From: an uncultured bacterium
GTDB taxonomy: Bacteria > Armatimonadota > UBA5829
DNA length: 64,000 nt
Reading direction: 5' to 3'
NCBI GenBank assembly: GCA_938074205.1
Contig: CALJES010000007.1
Location: forward strand, 1 to 64,000
Shown: positions 7,717 through 16,426 of the stretch, piece after piece
Position numbering within the stretch: the first letter of the stretch is position 1
Layout of the letters: every line of letters starts with the position of its first letter
Position numbers and translations under genes: made by a program
The notes under the pieces: generated by a model
What the model saw: the letters and a program-made list of their open reading frames with translations, nothing else
The model's database searches: none
Told to the model about the DNA's origin: nothing

Positions 7717-8632
7717 GTAGACAAGCCTCCTTCCTCCAACTACCTCGCACACGCGAGCATCAACCGCACCGCCGGACCGCGGCCTAGCTCGCTAACCGCC
7801 GGCGCGTATTTACTGGGCGCGCGCCAGGCTTACAGTCTCGACTACTCCTTCCTGCCCGCAAAGTTGTTCCGACTATCTGCCGGAAAATTCCGATATTCAG
7901 TTGTCCGTCTGCACGGTTCACCTTCTCCTCAGCAACCTGCCACTGCCGATCTCGCAGCTTGTCCTCGTTTCGCTGCGCTCGCCGACCGCGAACCGTACAG
8001 CTTGCCTATTCGGCTTGACCCCTCCCTGGTGCTGATTACCTTCCTTGCTTGTCTTTCGGTAACCCGGCCAGAACCGCCGGGTTCGCAGATATTCAATTGA
8101 GGCCAGTAAATAAGAGGAATTACCTTCTCCTTTTCACACCCCTGGTGCAGCGGCTTGGCACTTTCAAAAGCTTCGCAGTTAATCAACTATACCCTCTAGC
8201 CAGCGCTGCCGAAACAGCCTCCATACAACAATTTTTGCAGTGCGAAGTGCAAATATAATACCACCGGCACAAGTCAAGTGCAATAACTAATATCTCAACG
8301 CAATAACACCGAGATTAACCGTCACCTACACCTTGCAGGGAATCAACCGAGTTATCCAGCAGCAGGGGCTACACCCCCTACTTTTCTCCTACGACATCCG
8401 ATGCCCGTTATCCTCCTTTTAGCATACGCATTTTCCAAAAATTTTGCCGGCAAGAAATGTGCCAAAAGACGCCTTCTTCTACTACAGACAAGCAGGCAAT
8501 TAAATGCCCTAGCAATGCCGATTGCAAAAACCTTCTAGCTTTTAGGTTAGGGCACCTGTTTGACTTACCTATCAGCTGAAAACTAGAATTGACTTGTCCG
8601 TAAAACCTAGTCCGCTCTTGGAGTATACAACT
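7717..8632. other. Long intergenic stretch (about 900 bases) without a supported gene
   Basis: The stretch lies between the divergent sigma factor and TPR genes. The open frames here have poor starts and no recognisable protein. On the minus strand it could be a 730-base leader of the sigma factor, starting at the sigma-54 element at 8449-8465. It holds a clean hairpin (8061-8068 with 8076-8083) and an AT-rich segment (8230-8300) with TATATT/TATTAT boxes. I tested it by eye against RNase P, tmRNA, SRP RNA and cobalamin riboswitch signatures and found none. Confidence 0.5.
8449..8465 (-). promoter_or_regulatory. Sigma-54 promoter facing the sigma factor leader
   Basis: On the minus strand, TTGGCAC (8459-8465), five bases and TTGCC (8449-8453) give exact -24/-12 spacing. 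Two inverted repeats lie upstream: GGCA-N6-TGCC (8495-8508) and GCAAT-N4-ATTGC (8512-8525). These are possible activator sites. Downstream is AAAAGGAGG, but only a seven-codon and a two-codon reading frame follow. Confidence 0.6.
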
Positions 8633-11347
8633 ATGTCCAGACGATCGTCTGATGCGAGTTTGGCTATTGGTCTTGCCATTGTGATTTTCACGAATGTGAC
8701 CCCTTGCGCTATTGCTCAGCCGCGTCCAGCCAGGCAAGGAGCGTCGGCAGTATTTGGTCCTCAAAGTTCGCAACCCTCTCAGCAAAAGCTCATCGAGGCT
8801 CAGAAACGGTTTCGCAAAGGCCTGGAGCTTTATAAGTCTCGCAAGCTGGATGAAGCAGCCGAAGAGTTTAGGGCTGTCCTCAAGGTGGCCCCAAACTTCG
8901 TTCCAGCGATCAACAACCTTGCTCTGATCTATCTGGATAAAAACCAGCCATCAAATGCTGAATCTGCCCTGCGGCGAGCGCTCAGCATCGACCCTAAGAA
9001 TGAGTTCGCCCTTTTTCAGATGCCGAGGGTGCTGCTCGCTCAGGGCAAGTCTGCTGAGGCCCTTAAATATGCCAAGTCGCTCGTAAAGGCAAGGCCCAAG
9101 GATCCACAGGCGCAGTTCATGCTGGGAGTGGTCAACCTGCAGATGAAAAACTACTCGCAGGCGGCTTCTGCATTGAAGACGGCGCTCCAGTTGCAGCCTG
9201 ACAATCTGGCCGCCCGCTATAACCTGGGATTTGCCTATATGAACATGAATAAGTACGCCGAAGCTCGTGCGGCTATGGATCAGGTGCTCAAGAAGGATCC
9301 CAAGAATCTACAGGCGCTGGTGCTTGCGGCACAGGCTTCGGACAAGGCAGGTGACAGGGCCGCCGCGGCGCGATACCTGGAGCGAGCGGCAGCAGCCTCT
9401 GACGACCCCATTCCCATTCTTATAAACCTGGCGCAGGTTTACGCCGCGAATAAGAATGAAAAGAAGGCCGAGGAGACCCTAAATAGTGTCCTCAAGAAAG
9501 ACCCCGATAACTTCCTTGCCAACCTGGGGCTTGGTCGGTTGTATTACGCTACCAAGCGCTACAAAGAGGCTGAACCGCGTCTTGTTGCTGCAGCACAGGC
9601 AAAGCCCAAGGATCTCGGCACAATCACCCTGCTTGCAATGACCAGGATGAACCTCGGCAAGATGGACCAGGCGTTGGCGGGTGCTAAAGCCATATTGAAG
9701 ATAGATCCAAAGAACAAGCTTGGGCTTGAGCTTGCAGGCTACTGCCAAGAAATGACGCAGAAGCACGACGACGCCATAGCTACCTACCTGAAATGGGAGC
9801 AAATCTACCCTAAAGATCCGGAGCCGAATCGTAAGCTTGCGAATGTGTATCTATTTAAGCGGGACAACGAGGCCGCTTTTAAACAGTTCGAGAAGGCACT
9901 TTCCAAGGCACCGAAGGATGTAGATCTGATAGAAGCCTATGCCGGCGTGCTGAAGACAAATCAACAGTATGACAAGGCTTACAAGCTGTATATGCGTTCG
10001 TTGGAGATCAAGCCCAACACGGTTCGCACGATGATCTCCGCGGCCGATTGTCTGAGCAAACAAAAGAAATACGACGAGGCCGAGAGTTTGCTAAAGAAGG
10101 CGATTTCTGTTGAGCCCAAGAAGCCGGATGCGTATACCGCGCTTGCCAACTTGTACCGAGAGCAGGATAAACTTGACGACGCAGTGGCCCAGTATCGGAA
10201 GATATTAGAATTTGCTCCCAAAGACGTTTCTACGCTCTACTCTTTGGCGCGGCTTTACGATACGCAAAAGAAATATGATGAGGAAATCGCCATGTATCGC
10301 AAGCTGCGCGAGGTCGATCCTAAAAATCCAGAGTGGGGCTCCGCTGTGCCTCGCATATATGAGCGAATCGGCAAAATGGACGAGGCTGTCCAGGAGGCAA
10401 GGCAACTTGTCGAGTCCGACCCCAAGGAGACTTCCTTCAGAAGCTTGCTCGCCGGGTTGCTGATGAAAAAGAACGACTACGACGGCGCCATCGAGCAGTT
10501 TACGGAAATGGCTAAATCTGAAAGCCTGCCGACGAGAGCATACGCGTATCATCAGATTGGACAAGCATACGAAAAGCAGAACAAAACTGAGGAGGCGATA
10601 TCTGCATACAAACAGGCTCTAGAAGCAAGGCCCGACTACTCGCCTTCACTGGATGCCCTCGCGAAGATCTACGAAAATCAGAACAAGACCGACGAGTACT
10701 TGGCCTACCTGAAGTCGCAGGTGGAGAAGGCCAAGCCAGACTCGCCCTTCAAAGCCTTTTTCGAAGCTTACAAGAAGGCCGGCAAGATCGACGAGGCACT
10801 CGGTTTGCTGGAGGGATTGGTGCCAAAGGTGGAGGATAACCAGAAGCTAGGTGAGGCACTGGCGGAGGCGTATGTCGCAGCTGGCCAGAAGGAGAAGGCC
10901 GTAGATCAATACAAAAAGCTTATCGCCAAAGCCAAGGACGATCCCCATCTAAACCGGAAACTAGGGGATCTGTATAAGTCGATGGATAAGGTTCAAGAAG
11001 CAGCCGACTGTTATGAGATAGCATTCCGAAGCTTCATCTTCGACCGCCAACTCGCTTTGGACCTCGCTGACTTATACGAAAAGCTCGGCAAAAAGCAGGA
11101 CGCCATCCGCGTTTGCAATGAGTATCTCAAGTGGGATCCGGCGAACCAAGACGTAAAGAACAAGATCGCCGTGCTTGAGGGGCGCCAACCCGTCACAACG
11201 CCAGTCGCTCCGGAGGTGAAAAGCTCCGATGAGCAGCCGACCGCCAGTGAACCGCAAGGCAAGTCGGAACCGGCGTCGCAGCAACCACCTGAGACTGGTC
11301 AACCTGCGGATAACACGCAAAGCCCGACGTCCGGCGAACCTAAGTGA
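8633..11347 (+). CDS. Large exported tetratricopeptide-repeat protein
   Basis: The 904-residue protein starts with a signal peptide (RR then a hydrophobic stretch, ending near AIAQ at about residue 29). More than 20 TPR units follow almost without break from about 55 to 850. Each shows the W/L-G/Y-A-F-P pattern, for instance AEEFRAVLKVAPNFVPAIN. The last 55 residues are a disordered Pro/Gln/Ser tail. TPR arrays are protein-interaction scaffolds, and this one probably works in the periplasm or at the envelope. The ATG at 8633 is preferred over the TTG at 8594 because it gives the signal peptide and has GGAG upstream. It precedes the ABC operon by 57 bases and could be co-transcribed. Confidence 0.82.
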   Translation: MSRRSSDASLAIGLAIVIFTNVTPCAIAQPRPARQGASAVFGPQSSQPSQQKLIEAQKRFRKGLELYKSRKLDEAAEEFRAVLKVAPNFVPAINNLALIYLDKNQPSNAESALRRALSIDPKNEFALFQMPRVLLAQGKSAEALKYAKSLVKARPKDPQAQFMLGVVNLQMKNYSQAASALKTALQLQPDNLAARYNLGFAYMNMNKYAEARAAMDQVLKKDPKNLQALVLAAQASDKAGDRAAAARYLERAAAASDDPIPILINLAQVYAANKNEKKAEETLNSVLKKDPDNFLANLGLGRLYYATKRYKEAEPRLVAAAQAKPKDLGTITLLAMTRMNLGKMDQALAGAKAILKIDPKNKLGLELAGYCQEMTQKHDDAIATYLKWEQIYPKDPEPNRKLANVYLFKRDNEAAFKQFEKALSKAPKDVDLIEAYAGVLKTNQQYDKAYKLYMRSLEIKPNTVRTMISAADCLSKQKKYDEAESLLKKAISVEPKKPDAYTALANLYREQDKLDDAVAQYRKILEFAPKDVSTLYSLARLYDTQKKYDEEIAMYRKLREVDPKNPEWGSAVPRIYERIGKMDEAVQEARQLVESDPKETSFRSLLAGLLMKKNDYDGAIEQFTEMAKSESLPTRAYAYHQIGQAYEKQNKTEEAISAYKQALEARPDYSPSLDALAKIYENQNKTDEYLAYLKSQVEKAKPDSPFKAFFEAYKKAGKIDEALGLLEGLVPKVEDNQKLGEALAEAYVAAGQKEKAVDQYKKLIAKAKDDPHLNRKLGDLYKSMDKVQEAADCYEIAFRSFIFDRQLALDLADLYEKLGKKQDAIRVCNEYLKWDPANQDVKNKIAVLEGRQPVTTPVAPEVKSSDEQPTASEPQGKSEPASQQPPETGQPADNTQSPTSGEPK

Positions 11348-11404
11348 GCGCGGTGATCGGCTGCCATCGGCTTTGGAACTGATACTAAGGGGTGATTTTG
11401 TTAT

Positions 11405-12340
11405 ATGACGCGGCGAGTTTTGTGGGTTTTGGGAATAATTGTAGCTTGTTCATTGTTGGCATCTTGCTCGGGCAAGGAGCCGCAGAAGGGGTCCGGGGAT
11501 GGGCAGTTTACAGTTGGGGTGAGCCTGCTCACCGAGGAGCATCCGTTCTACCGCCAGCTGAAGTCGGCATTTCTTGCGGAATGTAAGAAGCGCAACTTAA
11601 AGCCCATAGTTCTCTCCTGCAACATGGATCTCGCCACCCAGACCGCGCAGATCGAAAATTTCATTACCAAGGGTGTAGACGCCATGGTAGTGTGTCCTGC
11701 GGAGTCTGCCGGTATTGTGGGGGCGATACGCAAGGCTAATGCGGCCGGCATACCTGTTTTTACGGCGGATATTGCGGCGCAGGGGGGCAAAGTGGTGTCC
11801 CATATAGCCTCAGACAACGTGCAGGGCGGCAGGTTGGCGGGCGAGTATATGGCTAAGCTTCTCAAGGGAAAGGGAAATGTTGTCATAATCAATCACCCGG
11901 TAGTTCAGAGTGTTCAGGACCGCGTAAAGGGTTTCAGGCAGGCGATAGCCAAATATCCGGGGATCAAAATCGTAGACGACCAGGCAGCAGAGGGTCAACG
12001 CGACAAAGCAGTTACAGTGACTGAAAATCTGCTCCAGAAACACAAGAAGCTGGACGGCATATTTGCAATCAACGATTCAACCGCTCTCGGCGCATTGGCG
12101 GCGATTGAGCAATCCGGTCGGAAGAACATAGTCCTGATAGGTTACGACGGTGACCCCGAGGCCAGGGAAAAGATTCGTGCGGGAACAGCCTTGAAGGCAG
12201 ATGCGGTGCAGTATCCGCGCGAGATAGGCAGGATAACGGCTGATACCGTGGCGGATTATCTGGCCGGCAAGAAAGTCAAGCCGTTTATTCCTGTGAGGGT
12301 GGGAATTGTGGACCGGGCTGCTCTTGGAGGCAAATCCTAA
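11405..12340 (+). CDS. Sugar ABC transporter substrate-binding lipoprotein (RbsB-like)
   Basis: This 311-residue protein is the periplasmic receptor of a class CUT2 (ribose/galactose type) importer. The lipobox LLASC (about 18-22) marks it as a lipoprotein. The mature part has the two-lobed type I periplasmic-binding fold, with the opening strand [19 protein letters not shown] and the conserved [19 protein letters not shown]. It starts a three-gene operon; its stop overlaps the ATPase start by one base. The sugar cannot be read from sequence. It also resembles the LacI-type effector domain, but there is no HTH. Confidence 0.9.
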   Translation: MTRRVLWVLGIIVACSLLASCSGKEPQKGSGDGQFTVGVSLLTEEHPFYRQLKSAFLAECKKRNLKPIVLSCNMDLATQTAQIENFITKGVDAMVVCPAESAGIVGAIRKANAAGIPVFTADIAAQGGKVVSHIASDNVQGGRLAGEYMAKLLKGKGNVVIINHPVVQSVQDRVKGFRQAIAKYPGIKIVDDQAAEGQRDKAVTVTENLLQKHKKLDGIFAINDSTALGALAAIEQSGRKNIVLIGYDGDPEAREKIRAGTALKADAVQYPREIGRITADTVADYLAGKKVKPFIPVRVGIVDRAALGGKS

Positions 12341-13848
12341 TGGGGGTAACAACTGCAACGCGTCCCATCTTGGAGATGCGGGATATAACGAAGACCTACC
12401 CCGGCGTTATCGCGCTGGACGGTGTGGATTTCGTGGTGCTTCCGGGCGAGGTTCATGCTCTGGTTGGAGAAAATGGCGCGGGCAAGTCTACGCTAATGAA
12501 AATCCTTGCGGGCGCGGAAATTAAGGACTCCGGCCGCATAATCATCGATGGCAAGGAAGCCAACATAACAAATCCCCAAGAAGCTATGCGCTTGGGTATT
12601 TCCATAATCTATCAGGAGTTCAACCTTGTGCCGTATATGAGCGCTGCGGAGAACATATTTCTCGGTCGCGAGCCGATGACGGCGATTCCCGGGGTTATCG
12701 ACTTCAAGCGTATGTATGCGGAGGCGGAAAGGCTGATTTCGGAGCTGGGGGTTCGGCTGGATGTTCGTGTGCCCGTGAATCAGCTCTCTGTGGCGCAGCA
12801 GCAGATGGTCGAGATAGCCAAGGCCACGTCAAAAAAGGCGCGCATTATCGCTATGGATGAGCCGTCTGCCACTTTGACTGATCACGAGCTGGAGAATCTA
12901 TTTACGCTCATTCGCAAGCTCAAAGCTGACGGGGTGAGCGTAATCTACATATCTCACCGTCTTGAAGAGATATTCCACATAGCAGATCGCGTGACGGTAT
13001 TGAGGGACGGCAAGCTCGTCGACACAAAGCCTGTTTCCGAAACAAGCCGCGAAGATATCATTCGCATGATGGTCGGCCGAGAGCTCAAGGATACGATACC
13101 AAAAGTTACTGTCGAGCACGGAGATGTGGTACTCGAGGTAAGAGGGCTCACGCGCGCGGGCGTGATAAGCGATATAAGTTTTTCTGTGCGTCGCGGCGAG
13201 GTATTGGGCATAGCTGGCCTTGTCGGGGCCGGCAGAACCGAGGTGGCGCGAGCTATTTTCGGGGCAGACCCAATCGACAGCGGAGAGATAATCCTTGAAG
13301 GCAAGCCGGTCACAATACGCTCCCCCAAAGATGCAATCCGACTCGGAATCGGCCTGGTTACCGAAGACCGTAAAGCGCTCGGATTGGTCCTCGGAATGGC
13401 AGTCAGGGAGAATGTAACCCTTGCAAATCTAGATCCGCTTTCGCGCTTTGGGTTTGTCAGTCGCCGTAAGGAACAACAGGTTGCCAACCGATTTGTTGAG
13501 GAATTGATGATCAGAACACCGTCGGTGGAACAAGCGGTTCAGAACCTTTCAGGTGGCACCCAACAGAAGGTTGTTCTGGCGAAGTGGCTGTTTACGCAGT
13601 CGAAGGTGCTGATATTCGACGAGCCCACGCGCGGAATAGATGTTGGAGCCAAAACGGAAATCTACCAACTGATGAACCGCTTGGCTGAGCAAGGTGTGGC
13701 TATCATTATGATCTCCTCTGAGCTGCCTGAGATACTCGGCATGAGCGACCGCATTCTCGTGATGCACGAGGGAAAAATCGCGGGCGAGCTCAGCCGCGAA
13801 GAGGCCACCCAGGAAAAGATTATGTTCCTCGCCACCGGAGGTCAGTAG
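12340..13848 (+). CDS. Sugar ABC transporter ATP-binding protein, tandem domains (RbsA/MglA-like)
   Basis: The 502-residue cytoplasmic ATPase has two fused ABC domains. Domain 1 (about 5-240) has Walker [10 protein letters not shown], signature LSVAQQQ and Walker [10 protein letters not shown]. Domain 2 (about 255-500) has a degenerate Walker A (GLVGAGRTE), signature LSGGTQQK and Walker [10 protein letters not shown]. The altered second P-loop is normal for CUT2 ATPases. Translation is coupled to the upstream gene through a TAATG overlap. It pairs with the permease at 13985. Confidence 0.93.
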   Translation: MGVTTATRPILEMRDITKTYPGVIALDGVDFVVLPGEVHALVGENGAGKSTLMKILAGAEIKDSGRIIIDGKEANITNPQEAMRLGISIIYQEFNLVPYMSAAENIFLGREPMTAIPGVIDFKRMYAEAERLISELGVRLDVRVPVNQLSVAQQQMVEIAKATSKKARIIAMDEPSATLTDHELENLFTLIRKLKADGVSVIYISHRLEEIFHIADRVTVLRDGKLVDTKPVSETSREDIIRMMVGRELKDTIPKVTVEHGDVVLEVRGLTRAGVISDISFSVRRGEVLGIAGLVGAGRTEVARAIFGADPIDSGEIILEGKPVTIRSPKDAIRLGIGLVTEDRKALGLVLGMAVRENVTLANLDPLSRFGFVSRRKEQQVANRFVEELMIRTPSVEQAVQNLSGGTQQKVVLAKWLFTQSKVLIFDEPTRGIDVGAKTEIYQLMNRLAEQGVAIIMISSELPEILGMSDRILVMHEGKIAGELSREEATQEKIMFLATGGQ

Positions 13849-13984
13849 CGTGTGGTGTGGTTTTAATTGGCGGGGGCGATTGTATTATCTGTTTGGAGAC
13901 TTCGCTCCCCGACGCTCAGCCTCGTCAGATGCCGTCGGTTTCCTTGGTCAGGAAAGACATTGCCTCTCAGGAGAGCCCCTCTAG

Positions 13985-14995
13985 ATGAATCGCCCGGCAA
14001 TGCGTTTTGGTGGTCGGCTGGCATACTCCTACGGCATATACATTTTCCTGGTGCTACTGTGCGTATTCTTCCAGGTTGAGACCGGGACATTCCTGACTGC
14101 TCGAAACCTTGTAAACGTGCTTCGCCAGACCTCGGTTAACACCATACTCGGTGTAGGGATGACGATGGTGATAATCACAGGCGGCATTGACTTGTCGGTT
14201 GGAGCAATCCTGGCCTTGTCTGCTGTGTTGTCGACGGCGGTGATAATGAAGGGTTTTCCGCCGCCGTTCCCGTTCCCTGCTGATGTGGCAATGGAGCCGG
14301 AGTGGCCACTTAGGATGAGTGTGCCGTTTGCGGTTGCGGTTGCGACTTTAACAGGCGCCATTTGCGGTATTCACAATGCCCTGCCTATTGTAAAACTGCG
14401 CGTGCCGCCTTTTATAGCTACGCTTGCAATGTTTTCGTTGGCGCGGGGTTTTGCATATATCTATGTCTGCGGCGGGCAGGTGGGCAACCTTCCGGAGGAG
14501 TTCACTAGTGCGGTGGGCGAGGGGCCGCTGATGCCGATAGTGGCCATTTCGTGTGTGGTGGTCGGTCACATAGTGCTTACGAAAACTCGTTTTGGCAGGG
14601 CTATATATGCCGTCGGCGGCAACGAGCAAGCCGCACATTTATCTGGACTTGCCGTGGGCAGGGTGAAGTTCTGGGTGTATGTGATATGCGGCACTCTTGC
14701 CGGGATTGCAGGACTGCTGCTTGCAGGCAGAATCGGGGCAGGCGATCCGAAATCCGGTATGACCTACGAGCTCAACGCCATCGCCGCTGTTGTGCTCGGC
14801 GGAACTAGTTTAATGGGCGGGGTAGGAAGCGTGGTCGGGACGCTGCTTGGCGCGATTGTGATTGGCTGTTTGGAAGCTGGGCTGAGCTTGATGGGGGTGC
14901 AGTGGTTTGTGCAGATGGTTGTTAAGGGATATGTGATCCTGATGGCGGTTATAGTAGATCAGGCAAAGAAAAGGCCGGCAGCGCCAACCCATTAG
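13985..14995 (+). CDS. Sugar ABC transporter permease (RbsC-like)
   Basis: This 336-residue CUT2 permease has 8-10 membrane helices. Conserved segments are GMTMVIITGGIDLSVG and, near the C-terminus, AAVVLGGTSLMGGVGSVVGTLLGA. A stop codon directly precedes the ATG in frame, fixing this start; AGGAGAG lies about 11 bases upstream. The 136-base gap to the ATPase gene contains no credible gene. A single permease implies a homodimeric channel, as in the ribose system. Confidence 0.92.
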   Translation: MNRPAMRFGGRLAYSYGIYIFLVLLCVFFQVETGTFLTARNLVNVLRQTSVNTILGVGMTMVIITGGIDLSVGAILALSAVLSTAVIMKGFPPPFPFPADVAMEPEWPLRMSVPFAVAVATLTGAICGIHNALPIVKLRVPPFIATLAMFSLARGFAYIYVCGGQVGNLPEEFTSAVGEGPLMPIVAISCVVVGHIVLTKTRFGRAIYAVGGNEQAAHLSGLAVGRVKFWVYVICGTLAGIAGLLLAGRIGAGDPKSGMTYELNAIAAVVLGGTSLMGGVGSVVGTLLGAIVIGCLEAGLSLMGVQWFVQMVVKGYVILMAVIVDQAKKRPAAPTH

Positions 14996-15045
14996 GTTTT
15001 GCAGACGTCCTAGCTGCGGTAACGCGCGCGGCGTTCTTGCAATTG

Positions 15046-16296
15046 CTATCCTAAAGGTGCCTTGGAAGATCCGACCTCTGTGATGTAGAAGTCATCCGTC
15101 ATGAGTTTGAGGGTATACATAACGTATACTGTTTTGGTTTCGCCCTTTTCGTTTCTATAAACGTGTCTTCCAAAGGCAGTGTACGACCCGTCTGAGCGTT
15201 TCCGAATTGTCTGCCACGTGAAACGTGCGGTCTCTATTTCGTCTATAGCATCTGCGGTCATATCGGCGTAATCGTCCGCATCTATTGAGTATTCGTATCT
15301 GTTATCCAGGAAGACGGCTATTCGGCTTCCGGCCTTTAGATGACTGGTTATCAGGTATGACCTTTCGTATAGCCAGCCGTCGCGTATATCAGCTAGCGCG
15401 CTGCGCAATAGGGAATCCTCTCTTCTTGCAAGATAATAGTCGTCGCATAGGGTAAAAGCTGGCCCTATGTAGGACACCACTACGTAAGGCACGACGCAAA
15501 CTCGAGTAACGCGGACGTAAGGCAAGCAACCGTAATAGAAGTAAACGGATTTCCTGCACAAGTCGGGATCGTATGCGCCGAACACCCAATAGCCGTAGCG
15601 AAGCGGTCTGGTATGGGTGTGAGATTTGTAGTAGTAGTATCCGTCGCGGAAGATCGGCGTAACATACCACGCAGTTTGGCCGGCCTTTACTACGAGTGCC
15701 TTTTCGATTTCTAAAGCGCGCTTGGCTGAGCGTTTGTCTTGCCAAGATGGGGTCCTGTCTTGGGCATCTGGACGTTTATATTCCTCGCGAGTTCGGTCTG
15801 TGCCAACAACAGCTGGTGGCGAGGGTTTTGGTGGTTCGGGCGAACTGCCCTCGCCGACAATAGGTGTAGGTTTGCGGCTTTCGGCCAAGGGTGGTTCAGT
15901 AAAATCGTGGTTTCTAGATTTGCCGCCGGGGCCCTTTAATGGGCTCGGGAACTCTATTGGCAGGAGCCTGGCATCGGAGGGCCTTGCATGCGTCGGCGCG
16001 TATTTCGACGGCTGGTAGGTGCTGCTGCGTCCCGGATCGGCGGTTATGGGTATGGGCCTCGCGGGCGTTGTGCTGATCACTTGCGGTTGCTTGGGCGCGG
16101 GCTCGGTGTGCCGAATAGAATCCCCGTAGTAGGTTCGCGAACGTGGTTCAATTGGTTTGATCATGCCGTTTCCGTGCCGCAGCATAGTAGGCTCGTTTGA
16201 GCTGAGAACACTCGCGGGTAAGAACAACGCTAGCGCGAGCGACGACAGCGCAAACACCAGCCTCAAGCGGTTGCCAGCAATTGTCGGATTTGACAT
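15046..16296 (-). CDS. Secreted proline-rich protein of unknown function
   Basis: The 416-residue protein has a signal peptide (to about residue 32) and a long Pro/Ser/Arg-rich, probably disordered linker (about 33-195). A C-terminal domain (about 200-416) is rich in Tyr and aromatic clusters (DGYYYYKSHTHTRP, VYFYYGCLPYVRVTRVC). I do not recognise the domain. Four cysteines in 237-270 could form disulfides. AGGAGG lies just before the start. A weaker sigma-54-like element (16323-16338) is in the leader, so expression may follow the PEP-CTERM and DUF5658 genes. Repeats in the linker are irregular. Confidence 0.6.
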   Translation of the reverse strand: MSNPTIAGNRLRLVFALSSLALALFLPASVLSSNEPTMLRHGNGMIKPIEPRSRTYYGDSIRHTEPAPKQPQVISTTPARPIPITADPGRSSTYQPSKYAPTHARPSDARLLPIEFPSPLKGPGGKSRNHDFTEPPLAESRKPTPIVGEGSSPEPPKPSPPAVVGTDRTREEYKRPDAQDRTPSWQDKRSAKRALEIEKALVVKAGQTAWYVTPIFRDGYYYYKSHTHTRPLRYGYWVFGAYDPDLCRKSVYFYYGCLPYVRVTRVCVVPYVVVSYIGPAFTLCDDYYLARREDSLLRSALADIRDGWLYERSYLITSHLKAGSRIAVFLDNRYEYSIDADDYADMTADAIDEIETARFTWQTIRKRSDGSYTAFGRHVYRNEKGETKTVYVMYTLKLMTDDFYITEVGSSKAPLG

Positions 16297-16322
16297 GATA
16301 ATCGCCTCCTACTTTCCATAGA

Positions 16323-16338
16323 CGCAGCTAGCGTGCCG
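16323..16338 (-). promoter_or_regulatory. Possible sigma-54 promoter of the proline-rich protein
   Basis: On the minus strand, CGGCAC-N5-CTGCG has GG and GC spaced by 10 bases, but C replaces T before GG. It lies about 30 bases before the start codon, leaving a very short leader. Confidence 0.35.
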
Positions 16339-16426
16339 CGGTTCACCTTTTGGTTGGAATTATAATGAATCTGCCGGTGCGTCTGCCCTTTCGGGTTTGA
16401 AATGCGATAGGCAATTCGGATAGAAT

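Noticed and set aside
8394-8421. Third copy of the small RNA element on the plus strand (ACATC..CCTCCTTTT)
   Set aside because: The core looks similar, but no -35/-10 and no terminator flank it. The same bases are explained as a minus-strand AGGAGG downstream of a sigma-54 promoter.
8408-8785. 125-codon minus-strand open frame
   Set aside because: It overlaps the signal-peptide end of the TPR gene and a sigma-54 promoter. It has no family match and no ribosome site.
13867-14079. Small open frame in the gap between ABC ATPase and permease
   Set aside because: Arg-rich composition typical of a shadow frame, overlaps the permease start, no ribosome site.
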